Below are positions 1 to 7,924 of a DNA stretch of 34,945 bases, in pieces. Origin of the DNA: Aquihabitans sp. Lineage in GTDB: Bacteria; Actinomycetota; Acidimicrobiia; Acidimicrobiales; Iamiaceae. The position numbers were made by a program, and so were the translations under genes. Location of the stretch: positions 1-34,945 of the forward strand of contig JANXNS010000143.1 of the NCBI GenBank assembly GCA_025353965.1, written 5' to 3'. The notes beneath the pieces are model-generated. The model saw only the letters and a list, made by a program, of their open reading frames with translations, did no database searches and was not told the DNA's origin. How positions within the stretch are numbered: position 1 is the first letter of the stretch; each line of letters starts with the position of its first letter.

Positions 1-1
1 C

Positions 2-484
2 ACGATGGTTCACAAGACCAACGTGCTCACATTTGCCGGCGATCTCTGGCAGCGCACATTTGATGAGGTCTCAGCCGAGTACCCCGCTATCGAGACCGCC
101 TACAACCACGTAGATGCGGCCTGCATCTACTTCGTGCACGACCCCCAGCGCTACGACGTGATCGTCACCGACAATCTCTTTGGCGACATTCTCACTGATC
201 TCGGGGGCGCGGTGTCCGGTGGGATCGGGTTCGCGTCGTCGGGCAACCTGGACCCAACCCGCCAGGCACCATCCATGTTTGAGCCAGTCCACGGATCGGC
301 CCCCGACATTGCGGGCCAGGCCAAAGCCAACCCCATAGCGGCCATCTTGTCCGCCGCCATGATGGTGGAATTTCTCGGCGAAGCCGATGCCGGGGCGCGC
401 ATTCGCGCCGCCTGTGCGGCCACCACAGACCTGGCCGCATCAACCCCCGAGATCGGCGATGCCATCGCCGCCCGTCTTTCTTGA
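2..484 (+). CDS. leuB: 3-isopropylmalate dehydrogenase, C-terminal part (partial)
   Basis: This is the C-terminal part of 3-isopropylmalate dehydrogenase, which oxidatively decarboxylates 3-isopropylmalate in leucine synthesis. The reading frame is open to the left edge, so the true start lies outside the window; the ATG at base 5 is internal (VHKTNVL is a core LeuB segment). Visible family signatures are [17 protein letters not shown], which holds metal-binding aspartates, and the cofactor-side segment [14 protein letters not shown] followed by [14 protein letters not shown]. About 160 of the usual 350 or so residues are present. It lies 69 bases upstream of ilvE on the same strand, in a branched-chain amino acid cluster. 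An isocitrate or tartrate dehydrogenase is possible from the shared fold, but the [10 protein letters not shown] segment and the neighbours favour LeuB. Confidence 0.93.
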   Translation, partial: TMVHKTNVLTFAGDLWQRTFDEVSAEYPAIETAYNHVDAACIYFVHDPQRYDVIVTDNLFGDILTDLGGAVSGGIGFASSGNLDPTRQAPSMFEPVHGSAPDIAGQAKANPIAAILSAAMMVEFLGEADAGARIRAACAATTDLAASTPEIGDAIAARLS

Positions 485-553
485 TCAACCTGCTCGCCGG
501 GTCACATCTACGATCTTGCCCACCACTGCGAACTTCACCTCCAAGGGAACACC

Positions 554-1471
554 ATGCCGATCACGCCGACCGAGAAGATCTGGATGAATGGCGAACTCAT
601 CGCCTGGGACGACGCCAAGATTCACGTCCTCACCCATTCGCTGCACTACGGCATGGGCGTGTTCGAGGGTGTCCGGGCCTACGAGACCGCTCAGGGACCG
701 GCCATTTTCCGCCTCACTGAGCACATGGAACGGCTGCATAACTCGGCCCGGATCTTGCTGATGGATCTGCCGTACACGGTGGAGGAATTGGTGGAAGCAA
801 CCAAGTTGGTGGTGCGTGAGAGCGGGCTGCCAAGTTGCTACATCCGGCCGATCGCGTACTACGGCTATGGCGAAATGGGGCTGAACACGCTGCCCTGTTC
901 GGTCGATGTGGCTATTGCCTGCTGGCCATGGGGCGCCTACCTCGGCGAGGATTCGCTCACCAAGGGGGTGCGGCTCAAGACCTCCTCTTGGACCCGCCAC
1001 GACCACAACACCATGCCGCCGGCATCCAAGACCACCGGCAACTACGTCAACTCGTCGCTGGCCAAGGTGGAAGCGCTCAAGGCGGGCTACGACGAAGCGC
1101 TCATGTTGAACCGCAACGGCCTGGTGAGTGAATGCACTGGCGAGAACATTTTTGTTGCCCGCCACGGCAAGCTCCTGAGCCCGCCGCTGGCCGCCGGCGC
1201 GCTGGAGGGGATCACGCAGAGTTCGGTCATGACCATCGCCCGAGATTTGGGGTTCGTCACCGAACTGGCTGATCTCACCCGGTCCGATGTGTACATCGCC
1301 GACGAAATGTTCTTGTGCGGCACGGCCGCCGAGGTGTCCGCAGTCAACTCGGTGGACGATCGCCCGATCCCATGTCCTGGCCCCATGACCACCGCTATTG
1401 CCACCGAGTACCACAAGGCCATTCGGGGCCAGACGGACCGGTACAAGGACTGGGTCGAGCATGTCTCCTGA
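554..1471 (+). CDS. ilvE: Branched-chain amino acid aminotransferase
   Basis: This is a fold-type IV PLP aminotransferase that transfers the amino group between glutamate and the 2-oxo acids of leucine, isoleucine and valine. The 305-aa length matches the bacterial IlvE family. The N-terminal segment HSLHYGMGVFEGVRAY (about residues 28-43) is typical. The PLP lysine is probably K159 in SKTTGNYVNS, the same position as in Escherichia coli IlvE. SECTGENIF followed by ALEGITQSSVM forms the cofactor phosphate region. The ATG at 554 has an AAGGGA ribosome binding site about six bases upstream. Its last 11 bases overlap the start of cimA, which implies coupled translation. The position between leuB and cimA supports IlvE over the related D-amino acid aminotransferases and aminodeoxychorismate lyase. 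Confidence 0.95.
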   Translation: MPITPTEKIWMNGELIAWDDAKIHVLTHSLHYGMGVFEGVRAYETAQGPAIFRLTEHMERLHNSARILLMDLPYTVEELVEATKLVVRESGLPSCYIRPIAYYGYGEMGLNTLPCSVDVAIACWPWGAYLGEDSLTKGVRLKTSSWTRHDHNTMPPASKTTGNYVNSSLAKVEALKAGYDEALMLNRNGLVSECTGENIFVARHGKLLSPPLAAGALEGITQSSVMTIARDLGFVTELADLTRSDVYIADEMFLCGTAAEVSAVNSVDDRPIPCPGPMTTAIATEYHKAIRGQTDRYKDWVEHVS

Positions 1472-3095
1472 TCAGGAACCAGAACCCGCCAGTGCTGACC
1501 TCATGGCCCCCCGGGATCCCGGTTTGCCGGAGGCGGTGGAGATCTTCGATACAACGTGTCGCGACGGGGCCCAACTCGAGGGCATCTCGCTCACAGTGGA
1601 CGACAAGCTCCGCATTGCCGATGAGCTGGATGAACTCGGCGTGCATTTCATCGAAGGCGGCTGGCCGGGCGCCAATCCCAAGGACATCGAGTTCTTCGAT
1701 CGGGCGGCGCGGGAGCTTCGCTTTGAGCGGTCCACCCTGGTGGCCTTCGGTTCGACGCGCCGGCCCCGAGGCAAGGTGGACGACGATGCCACCCTGCGCA
1801 ATTTGTTGGATGCGGGCACCTCTGCGGTGTGCATCGTAGGTAAGAGTTCCGCCTATCACGTGACCGAAGCGCTGCGGACCACGCTCGACGAGGGCGAGGC
1901 CATGGTGGCCGACTCCGTCGGGTTTCTGGTCGATGCGGGGGTTCGGGTCCTTTTTGACGCCGAACATTTCTTCGACGGTTGGAAGGAAAACCCGGAGTTC
2001 AGTTTGCGGATCCTGGAGGCCGCGACCGAGCAGGGCGTGGAGACGTTGGTGCTCTGCGATACCAACGGCGGCACCCTCCCGCACGAGGTGGAGGCCGTGG
2101 TCCGCGAGATCACCGGGCATTTCCGTGGCGACGTCAAGATTGCCGTCCACCTTCACGACGACACCGGCTGCGGGGTGGCCAACGCGCTGGCGGGCGTACG
2201 GGGGGGAGCCACTCAGGTGCAAGGCACCATGAACGGTTACGGCGAACGAACCGGCAACTGCAATCTCACCACGATCATTCCGAACCTCACCTTGAAGATG
2301 GGGATCCGGACCCTGCCAGAGGGCCGGATGTCCCGGCTCACCTCGGCCTCGCATCGCATCGCGGAGATCGTGAACATGACGCCCGACCCCCACGCGCCCT
2401 ATGTCGGCGCATCGGCGTTTGCCCACAAGGCCGGCCTCCATGTCTCGGCCATCACCCGCCGCAAGGACGCCTACGAACACGTGGATCCGGAGTCGGTCGG
2501 CAATGGCACCCGGTTTGTGGTCTCAGAGATGGCGGGCAAGGCCACGCTGGATCTGAAGGCCAGGGAGATCGGCATAGATCTTGATCCGCCCGCCATCACG
2601 ACGCTCATAGATGAACTCAAGCGGCTTGAGCACGAGGGCTATCACTTCGAAGCGGCCGACGGATCGTTGGAATTGCTCATGCGCCGGGCAACAGGCTGGC
2701 GGCACGAGTACTTCTCGTTGGAGTCCTACCGGGTGATCGTGAGCGAGTCCGATGAGGTCCGCCACGACACGGAGGCCATCGTGAAGTTGCTGGTCGACGG
2801 GGAGCGCATCGGCCGCATCGGCGAAGGCAACGGGCCGGTCAACGCGCTGGACGCGGCGGTGCGGGAGGCCATTGGTTCTCGGTACCCACAGCTGGCACGA
2901 ATTCACCTGACGGACTTCAAGGTTCGTGTGTTGGACACGGCCAAGGGCACGGGCGCAGTCACCCGGGTCCTGATCGACTCCACCAACGGCAAGCGAACCT
3001 GGTCCACCATCGGCGTGAGCGAAAACATCATCCAGGCGGCGTGGCAGGCCTTGGAAGATTCGATCGTCTATGGCCTGCTCCATACCGACGCCTAG
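1461..3095 (+). CDS. cimA: (R)-citramalate synthase
   Basis: This enzyme of the isopropylmalate-synthase superfamily condenses acetyl-CoA with pyruvate to citramalate, opening a threonine-independent route to isoleucine. From the ATG at 1461 it is 544 aa, the usual CimA length. Residues 28-38 (IFDTTCRDGAQ) hold the metal-binding start of the HMGL-like barrel. Further on are LCDTNGGTLPHE, the metal-binding HLHDDTGCGVANA and GTMNGYGERTGNCNL, all typical of CimA. The C-terminal 130 or so residues form the LeuA-type allosteric dimer domain, so feedback control by isoleucine is likely. An in-frame start at 1398 would lie deep inside ilvE, so 1461, overlapping ilvE by 11 bases, is preferred. Homocitrate synthase or LeuA are less likely given length and motifs. 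Confidence 0.93.
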   Translation: MSPDQEPEPASADLMAPRDPGLPEAVEIFDTTCRDGAQLEGISLTVDDKLRIADELDELGVHFIEGGWPGANPKDIEFFDRAARELRFERSTLVAFGSTRRPRGKVDDDATLRNLLDAGTSAVCIVGKSSAYHVTEALRTTLDEGEAMVADSVGFLVDAGVRVLFDAEHFFDGWKENPEFSLRILEAATEQGVETLVLCDTNGGTLPHEVEAVVREITGHFRGDVKIAVHLHDDTGCGVANALAGVRGGATQVQGTMNGYGERTGNCNLTTIIPNLTLKMGIRTLPEGRMSRLTSASHRIAEIVNMTPDPHAPYVGASAFAHKAGLHVSAITRRKDAYEHVDPESVGNGTRFVVSEMAGKATLDLKAREIGIDLDPPAITTLIDELKRLEHEGYHFEAADGSLELLMRRATGWRHEYFSLESYRVIVSESDEVRHDTEAIVKLLVDGERIGRIGEGNGPVNALDAAVREAIGSRYPQLARIHLTDFKVRVLDTAKGTGAVTRVLIDSTNGKRTWSTIGVSENIIQAAWQALEDSIVYGLLHTDA

Positions 3096-3116
3096 GCCCT
3101 CCCTGGAGTGGGCGAG

Positions 3117-3122
3117 TAGCTT
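3117..3122 (+). promoter_or_regulatory. -10 hexamer for the 3131 gene and psd-pssA unit
   Basis: TAGCTT fits the actinobacterial TANNNT -10 pattern and ends eight bases before the ATG at 3131. Transcription would then begin at or next to the start codon, giving a leaderless mRNA. No clear -35 is seen. It marks the start of a transcription unit separate from cimA, which ends 35 bases upstream of the ATG. Confidence 0.5.
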
Positions 3123-3130
3123 GCGGGGCG

Positions 3131-3673
3131 ATGGCCGCGCCGGAATATGTCCCCACCAAGCCCACGGACAAGGTCCGCAGGTACACCTCGCCGCCCCGTT
3201 ACGGCAGCGAGTGGCATGCGGTTCGGCCCGGCGAACTTGTCTCCCAGGGAGGCCAGCCCGATGTGGACGCGGGCCGCATGGGTGCCCCCGGCCCGGATCA
3301 GGGCTATTTGCTGAAGCTGGTCACTTTGCTCCGGACGGAGTTGCAGCTGGCCGATGGTGAGTTGTTGGCCGATGCGGAGGCCGGCGGCGTTGCCATTGCC
3401 TTGAAGCGGGCCTCGTTGTTTGGCCGTGCTCCGGTGATTCACGACCTTCGGGTGGCTTACACGGTGTGGGGGCTGCTCGACCCCAAGGCGCCCGCAGAAC
3501 TGGTGGCCGAGCGCACTGGTCGCTTCGAAGGAATCCGGTTGACCGCCCACCACTATCGCGAACTTCGGGCCGTGGTAGATGCGGTTCCCGCCTCCACGCT
3601 TCGGTTAAGCCCGGAGCAGGTGACAGACGCGGTGGCATCGGACTGGCGTTCCCTGCTCGACCTTCACTCGTGA
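3131..3673 (+). CDS. Conserved-looking protein of unknown function upstream of psd
   Basis: I do not recognise this 180-aa protein. It is soluble-looking, with no signal peptide or membrane segment. The first 60 or so residues are rich in Pro, Gly and charged residues and probably flexible. The rest (about 60-180) reads as mixed helices with regular hydrophobic spacing. The ATG at 3131 is chosen because a TANNNT -10 element ends eight bases before it; an upstream in-frame ATG at 3041 lies inside cimA. Its stop overlaps the GTG start of psd as GTGA, so it is translated together with the phospholipid genes. A role linked to membrane lipid synthesis is only a guess from that position. Confidence 0.75.
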   Translation: MAAPEYVPTKPTDKVRRYTSPPRYGSEWHAVRPGELVSQGGQPDVDAGRMGAPGPDQGYLLKLVTLLRTELQLADGELLADAEAGGVAIALKRASLFGRAPVIHDLRVAYTVWGLLDPKAPAELVAERTGRFEGIRLTAHHYRELRAVVDAVPASTLRLSPEQVTDAVASDWRSLLDLHS

Positions 3674-4338
3674 AGCTCGATCCCGACGGCTTGCCGTTCA
3701 TTGCCCTGGCCTTAGCCCCCTCTGCGGTGGCGGTGGCCAATCGGCGCCCTGGCCTGGCCGCCGCGCTGGGGATACTGCCGGTGGCCATGGCCGCGTTCTT
3801 CCGGGACCCTGAGCGCCAGCCCGATCTGGGTGTGGCCGTGTCAGAGGATGTGGTCTTGTCGCCCGCGGATGGCAAGGTCATGTATGTAGGTCCCGCCGAT
3901 CCACGGGCGACGCCGCCGGGGGAATGGCAGCAAATAGTAATTTTCTTGTCGGTGTCGGACGTCCACATCAACCGGTCGCCCTATGCCGGCATGGTCACCA
4001 GCGTCACCTACCGTCCGGGCAAGTTCTTGGCGGCGTTTACCGAAGCCAGCGGCGCGGAAAATGAGCGCAGCGAGATCACGGTGGTTCGTGACCTCGACGG
4101 CGGTGGCCAGCGGACGGTGGTGTTCCGCCAAATCGTGGGCATGTTGGCCCGTCGGGTGGTCACCCGGGTCGAACCGGGCGATGTGATCGCCAGTGGTGAG
4201 CGGATTGGGCTCATGAAGTTTGGTTCGCGGATGGACGTCTTCCTGCCGCTGGACGCGGCCGTGGCGGTGGCGGAGAAGGATCGGGTTGTGGCCGGAGAAA
4301 CCGTGCTGGCCACCTGGCCCGAGTCGGACCCTTCGTGA
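3670..4338 (+). CDS. psd: Phosphatidylserine decarboxylase proenzyme
   Basis: This enzyme decarboxylates phosphatidylserine to phosphatidylethanolamine at the membrane, using a pyruvoyl group made by self-cleavage. The short 222-aa form matches the small actinobacterial Psd class. An N-terminal hydrophobic stretch (about 10-43) precedes FRDP (44-47). SPADGK (64-69) and SVSDVHINRSP (94-104) are core motifs, and MKFGSRMDVFLP (182-193) holds the cleavage pair G185/S186. Ser186 would become the pyruvoyl group. The GTG at 3670 is preferred because it overlaps the preceding stop as GTGA; an in-frame start at 3466 would lie within the upstream gene. Its own stop overlaps the pssA start in the same way. 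The psd-pssA order also occurs in mycobacteria. Phosphatidylserine is the likely substrate because pssA is next door. Confidence 0.93.
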   Translation: MKLDPDGLPFIALALAPSAVAVANRRPGLAAALGILPVAMAAFFRDPERQPDLGVAVSEDVVLSPADGKVMYVGPADPRATPPGEWQQIVIFLSVSDVHINRSPYAGMVTSVTYRPGKFLAAFTEASGAENERSEITVVRDLDGGGQRTVVFRQIVGMLARRVVTRVEPGDVIASGERIGLMKFGSRMDVFLPLDAAVAVAEKDRVVAGETVLATWPESDPS

Positions 4339-5276
4339 CCACGGATCCCCCCGGCGGTGTCGAGTCCGACGACTGCTTAGAGGTTGCCGAGAATGGTGAC
4401 GGCGAGGGTTCGTCCCGCTTGCGCACCGTCTTCCGCCTGGTTTCGCCGTCCGGCGCCCGGGTGGTTCGCCCGGAGCGGCTCGATGCCCGCAGCCGGGCCA
4501 AGGCCATGTTGCCGAGCCTGTTCACCCTGACCAACATGTTGTGTGGGTTCTCGTCTCTGCGGGCGGCGCAGGACGGCAATTTCCGCCTGGCGGCAGTGCT
4601 CATCGGCGTGTCGGTCGTGTTCGATATTTTCGATGGTGCCGTCGCTCGCGCGGTGGGTGCGATCACTCCATTTGGTCTGCAGTTCGACTCGCTGGCGGAC
4701 CTGATCTCGTTCGGTGTGGCGCCCGCGTTTCTGCTGTACAGCTGGTCGCTCCACGACCTTGGCTCGCTGGGCTGGGTCCTGGCGTGTTTCTGGTTGGCGT
4801 GTGCCGCGTTCCGGCTTGGTCGTTTCAACGTGACCATTGATCCCTTGTCGGACAAGCGGTACTTCATTGGTCTTCCCAGTCCCGGTGGCGCCGGCGTGGT
4901 GCTGGCTTCGGTCTTTGCTTTCGATGGCACCTTCGGCGGCGGAGGTCGCCTGGCGCCGGCGGCTCTTGCGGTTGTGCCCGCGGCCCTGATGGCGTCGTCG
5001 TTTCGGTTTACCTCGTTTCGGTGGTTGGCCTCGCCTCGACGGGACCGGATCTGGGTCACGGTTCTGGTGGTGAGTTCGTTGCTGATCGGGTTCGCATTGG
5101 TGCCGGTGGGCACCTTCCTGGTGATTGCCTATGGCTACGTGGCCTTGGCCCCGCTGGGGGCGATCACCGCACCGTTGCGTCGACGGTGGTTCGGGGCGGG
5201 TTCCGTTGCGCCGCCTCGGCACTACCTCCCGTCGGTGTTCTTCTTGGATGACCGAGACAGCGAACGGAATCTCTGA
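4335..5276 (+). CDS. pssA: CDP-diacylglycerol--serine O-phosphatidyltransferase
   Basis: This integral membrane enzyme joins CDP-diacylglycerol and serine to give phosphatidylserine, the substrate of the Psd encoded just upstream. The complete CDP-alcohol phosphatidyltransferase signature D-x2-D-G-x2-A-R-x8-G-x3-D-x3-D is present, with D97, D100, G101, A104, R105, G114, D118 and D122. The segment FTLTNMLCGF (about 63-72) is typical of PssA. Several membrane helices follow; the first 55 residues are a polar cytoplasmic extension. The GTG start at 4335 overlaps the psd stop by four bases. The final 29 bases overlap the chosen start of the MFS gene. Confidence 0.94.
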   Translation: MTTDPPGGVESDDCLEVAENGDGEGSSRLRTVFRLVSPSGARVVRPERLDARSRAKAMLPSLFTLTNMLCGFSSLRAAQDGNFRLAAVLIGVSVVFDIFDGAVARAVGAITPFGLQFDSLADLISFGVAPAFLLYSWSLHDLGSLGWVLACFWLACAAFRLGRFNVTIDPLSDKRYFIGLPSPGGAGVVLASVFAFDGTFGGGGRLAPAALAVVPAALMASSFRFTSFRWLASPRRDRIWVTVLVVSSLLIGFALVPVGTFLVIAYGYVALAPLGAITAPLRRRWFGAGSVAPPRHYLPSVFFLDDRDSERNL

Positions 5277-6504
5277 GTCCTCACCGCGGTTGGACTCCTT
5301 CGTGACCGTGCCTACTGCGACTGAGCAAACTCGTGCTCGGGAGCGGTTGTTGAGTCCGGCATTTGTGATCATTGTCATCTCGGCCACGGCCTATTTCACG
5401 GCGATGGGCATGCTGCTTCCGGTTCTGCCCCGGTATGTGAAGGACGAGCTGGGAGGAAATGGGTTCGATATCGGGGTGGTCATTGGGGCCTTCGCCGTGT
5501 CCGCGGCCCTCATTCGCCCGCTGGTAGGGCGGCTGGGCGATCGGCTCGGTCGACGGCCCCTGGCCGTGTTTGGCGCAGCGGCGGCTGGTCTTTCGATCGC
5601 GTTCTATGGGGTGGTTCCGGCGCTGGCGGCCTTGGTTGGTTTCCGGCTTCTGACTGGGCTGGGCGAGGCCGGGTTTTTTGTTGGGGCAGCCACCGCGGCG
5701 CAGGATCTGAGCCCGGACGATCGCCGGGGAGAGGCGGCTTCGTTCTTCTCGATCGCCATCTACACCGGTCTGGCCTTCGGCCCCTTCTTGGGCGAGGTGC
5801 TCTACAAATCCGGTGGCGCCAACCGGGTTTGGCTTGCCTCTGCCGGCCTGGCCGGGGTGAGCTCGATCACCGCGTTGTTCATTCCCAAGGAGCTTGGCCG
5901 CCAAGCGCCCGGGACCGAGACAAGCGGGAAGCGGACGTTCCTTCATCCGGCTGCGGTCATGCCCGGTTCGATCCTGTTACTTGGGTTGGTTGGCTTCGCC
6001 GCGTTCAGTTCTTTCCTCTCGATACACCTGGAGAGCTTGGGGATCGACGATGCCGGTCCCTTCTTCCTCGTCTACGGCATTTCAGTTCTGCTGGTTCGCA
6101 TCTTCGGGGCCCGGATCCCGGACAGATTCGGCGCCGTTCGCACAACTACGGTGGCGTTGTCGTGCATCGCCGTCGGAACCGCAACCATTGCCGTGGTTTC
6201 GACCGCGGCCGTGATCTATGCGGCAACCGTGGTGTTTTCGTTTGGCATGGCCTTGTTGTTCCCTGCGCTCTTCGGCCTGGTGATCGAGCAGGCCCCTGAC
6301 AGCGAACGGAGCCACGCGGTGGGCACGTTCTCGCTCTTCTTCGACCTGTCGCAGGGCATTGGGGCACCGCTGCTCGGCGTCTTCGTGACCGTCACCGGAA
6401 CTGACCGCGCCGCCTTTGTCGTCGGTTCGGCGATAGCGCTGGCGGGCATCGTCGTCGCCCGCATTCGGTTGCCCCGAGCAGAGCGATGTTCCCCGGCATG
6501 GTGA
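5248..6504 (+). CDS. Major facilitator superfamily transporter, drug-exporter-like
   Basis: This is a 418-aa proton-coupled transporter of the inner membrane with about twelve hydrophobic segments. The loop between helices 2 and 3 carries the MFS motif A as GRLGDRLGRRPLAVFGA. The helix-5 region has the repeated small residues expected of exporters (LTGLGEAGFFVGAATAAQDL). The ATG at 5248 overlaps pssA by 29 bases. A GTG at 5302 is an alternative that would remove 18 polar residues. It probably belongs to the psd-pssA transcription unit. Its stop lies three bases from the stop of the convergent aminotransferase gene. The substrate cannot be read from the sequence; multidrug or metabolite export is the usual role of this subfamily. 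Confidence 0.88.
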   Translation: MTETANGISESSPRLDSFVTVPTATEQTRARERLLSPAFVIIVISATAYFTAMGMLLPVLPRYVKDELGGNGFDIGVVIGAFAVSAALIRPLVGRLGDRLGRRPLAVFGAAAAGLSIAFYGVVPALAALVGFRLLTGLGEAGFFVGAATAAQDLSPDDRRGEAASFFSIAIYTGLAFGPFLGEVLYKSGGANRVWLASAGLAGVSSITALFIPKELGRQAPGTETSGKRTFLHPAAVMPGSILLLGLVGFAAFSSFLSIHLESLGIDDAGPFFLVYGISVLLVRIFGARIPDRFGAVRTTTVALSCIAVGTATIAVVSTAAVIYAATVVFSFGMALLFPALFGLVIEQAPDSERSHAVGTFSLFFDLSQGIGAPLLGVFVTVTGTDRAAFVVGSAIALAGIVVARIRLPRAERCSPAW

Positions 6505-6507
6505 CCG

Positions 6508-7857
6508 TTAGCGGACGTGGGCGTCGGCCCGGTGTAGGGCATCGTCCACGATGGCTAGGCCGGTGCGGAGGTCTTCCTCGCTGGTCACCAACGGCGGGAC
6601 GATATGGATCCGATTGAAGTGGGCGAAAACCAGCAGGCCCTGCTTCTTGCACGCACCGACTACCTCGGCAACGGGAGCGGCGGCGGGGCCTGAGGCGTTG
6701 AACGGAACGAGCTGCTCGCGGGTTTCCCGATCGCGCACGAGTTCGATGGCCCAGAACAGGCCGAGGCCGCGCACATCGCCAATGGCGGGGTGCTTGATCT
6801 TGAGGTCCTCCAGGGCGGGGCCAACCACCTCCGCACCCAGCCGGGCTGAGCGCTCCACCAACCCCTCTTCCTTGAAGATGTTGATGCTGGCCACGGCGGA
6901 CGCACAGGCCAGTGGGTGGCCGGAGTACGTGAGGCCGCCGGGGTAGGGGCGGTCCTTGAAGGTGTCGGCTACCCGCTGGCTGATGATCACGCCTCCGAGG
7001 GGCACGTAGCCGCTGTTCACGCCCTTGGCGAAGCAGATGAAGTCGGGGGTGACGTCCCAGTGGTTGATGGAGAACCATTCTCCACAGCGTCCGAAGCCAG
7101 CCATGACCTCGTCGGCGATGAGGAGAATGCCGTTCTCATCGCACAGCTCTCGTACGCCGGCCAGGTACCCGGGCGGCGGTACCAAGATGCCGTTGGTGCC
7201 CACGACTGGTTCCAAGATGATGGCGGCGATGGTGCCGGGTCCTTCCACCATGATGGTGTCGGCCAAGTGCTGGAGGGCGCGGGTGGTTTCCTCGGCATCG
7301 CTGGTGGAGTTGAACGCCGAGCGGTAGGGATAGGGCCCCCAGAAGTGCACCACGCCCGGAAGGGCGGGTTCACTGGGCCAGCGGCGCGGGTCGCCGGTGA
7401 GGCTGATCGAGCCGGCGGTTGCCCCGTGGTAGCTGCGATACATGGCCATGACTTTGTGGCGACCGGTATGGAGCTTGGCCATGCGGATGGCGTTCTCGTT
7501 GGCCTCGGCGCCGCCGTTGGTGAAGAACACCATGTTGAGATCCCCGGGGGCGAGGTCGCTGATCAGCCGGGCCGCTTCGCTGGTGGCGGCGTTGGCGTGG
7601 AAGGGGGCAATGGTGGCCAGCTGCCCTGCCTGCTCCTGGATGGCGGCCACCAGCTTGGGGTGTTGGTGGCCGATGTTGACGTTCATGAGTTGGCTGGAGA
7701 AATCGAGGTACCGATTGCCGGCCTCGTCCCAGATCCAGGACCCCTTGCCACCGGCAATGACCATCGGGTCAAGCGCGCCTTGGGCGGACCACGAGTGGAA
7801 TACGTGGGCCCGATCGTTCAGATAGGCATCGGTAGACCGGGGATTGACGGTGCTCAT
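6508..7857 (-). CDS. Class III PLP aminotransferase (omega-aminotransferase, possibly taurine--pyruvate type)
   Basis: This is a 449-aa fold-type I, class III aminotransferase. The PLP phosphate region is FFTNGGAEANENAIRMAK (111-128), the ring-binding aspartate is D249 in IADEVMAGFGRCGEWF, and the Schiff-base lysine is K278 in CFAKGVNSGYVPLGG. The N-terminal VFHSWSAQ (19-26) resembles, from memory, the taurine--pyruvate aminotransferase branch. Beta-alanine or other omega-amino acid substrates are equally possible. The ATG at 7857 is preferred because TACGCT ends six bases upstream, giving a leaderless start; an upstream in-frame start at 8310 would run through the SGNH gene. An SsuD-like sulfonate monooxygenase lies 5 kb away, which weakly fits organosulfur metabolism. 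Confidence 0.92.
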   Translation of the reverse strand: MSTVNPRSTDAYLNDRAHVFHSWSAQGALDPMVIAGGKGSWIWDEAGNRYLDFSSQLMNVNIGHQHPKLVAAIQEQAGQLATIAPFHANAATSEAARLISDLAPGDLNMVFFTNGGAEANENAIRMAKLHTGRHKVMAMYRSYHGATAGSISLTGDPRRWPSEPALPGVVHFWGPYPYRSAFNSTSDAEETTRALQHLADTIMVEGPGTIAAIILEPVVGTNGILVPPPGYLAGVRELCDENGILLIADEVMAGFGRCGEWFSINHWDVTPDFICFAKGVNSGYVPLGGVIISQRVADTFKDRPYPGGLTYSGHPLACASAVASINIFKEEGLVERSARLGAEVVGPALEDLKIKHPAIGDVRGLGLFWAIELVRDRETREQLVPFNASGPAAAPVAEVVGACKKQGLLVFAHFNRIHIVPPLVTSEEDLRTGLAIVDDALHRADAHVR

Positions 7858-7863
7858 GCCCCT

Positions 7864-7869
7864 AGCGTA
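7864..7869 (-). promoter_or_regulatory. -10 hexamer for the class III aminotransferase
   Basis: On the minus strand this reads TACGCT, matching TANNNT, and it ends six bases before the ATG at 7857. The spacing predicts a leaderless transcript and supports that start codon. The same hexamer precedes the aldo/keto reductase gene. Confidence 0.55.
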
Positions 7870-7886
7870 TTCGACACAGGGTGCCC

Positions 7887-7917
7887 GGTACAGAGATGAC
7901 ATTGTTACTGGTACAGA
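7887..7917. repeat. Direct repeat GGTACAGA x2 in the aminotransferase promoter
   Basis: GGTACAGA occurs at 7887-7894 and again at 7910-7917, 23 bases apart, just upstream of the minus-strand -10 hexamer. Roughly two helical turns separate the copies, so a dimeric regulator could bind both. A third copy on the other strand lies at 10653-10660 upstream of the MBOAT gene. The motif is only eight bases long, so chance is possible. Confidence 0.3.
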
Positions 7918-7924
7918 ACGCCGC

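Noticed and set aside
485-1462. 325-aa open frame antisense to ilvE
   Set aside because: It has no recognisable motif and lies entirely opposite a clear ilvE gene; high GC makes such long antisense frames common here.
1395-2480. 361-aa open frame antisense to cimA
   Set aside because: Composition is that of a reverse-strand shadow and the cimA frame carries all family motifs.
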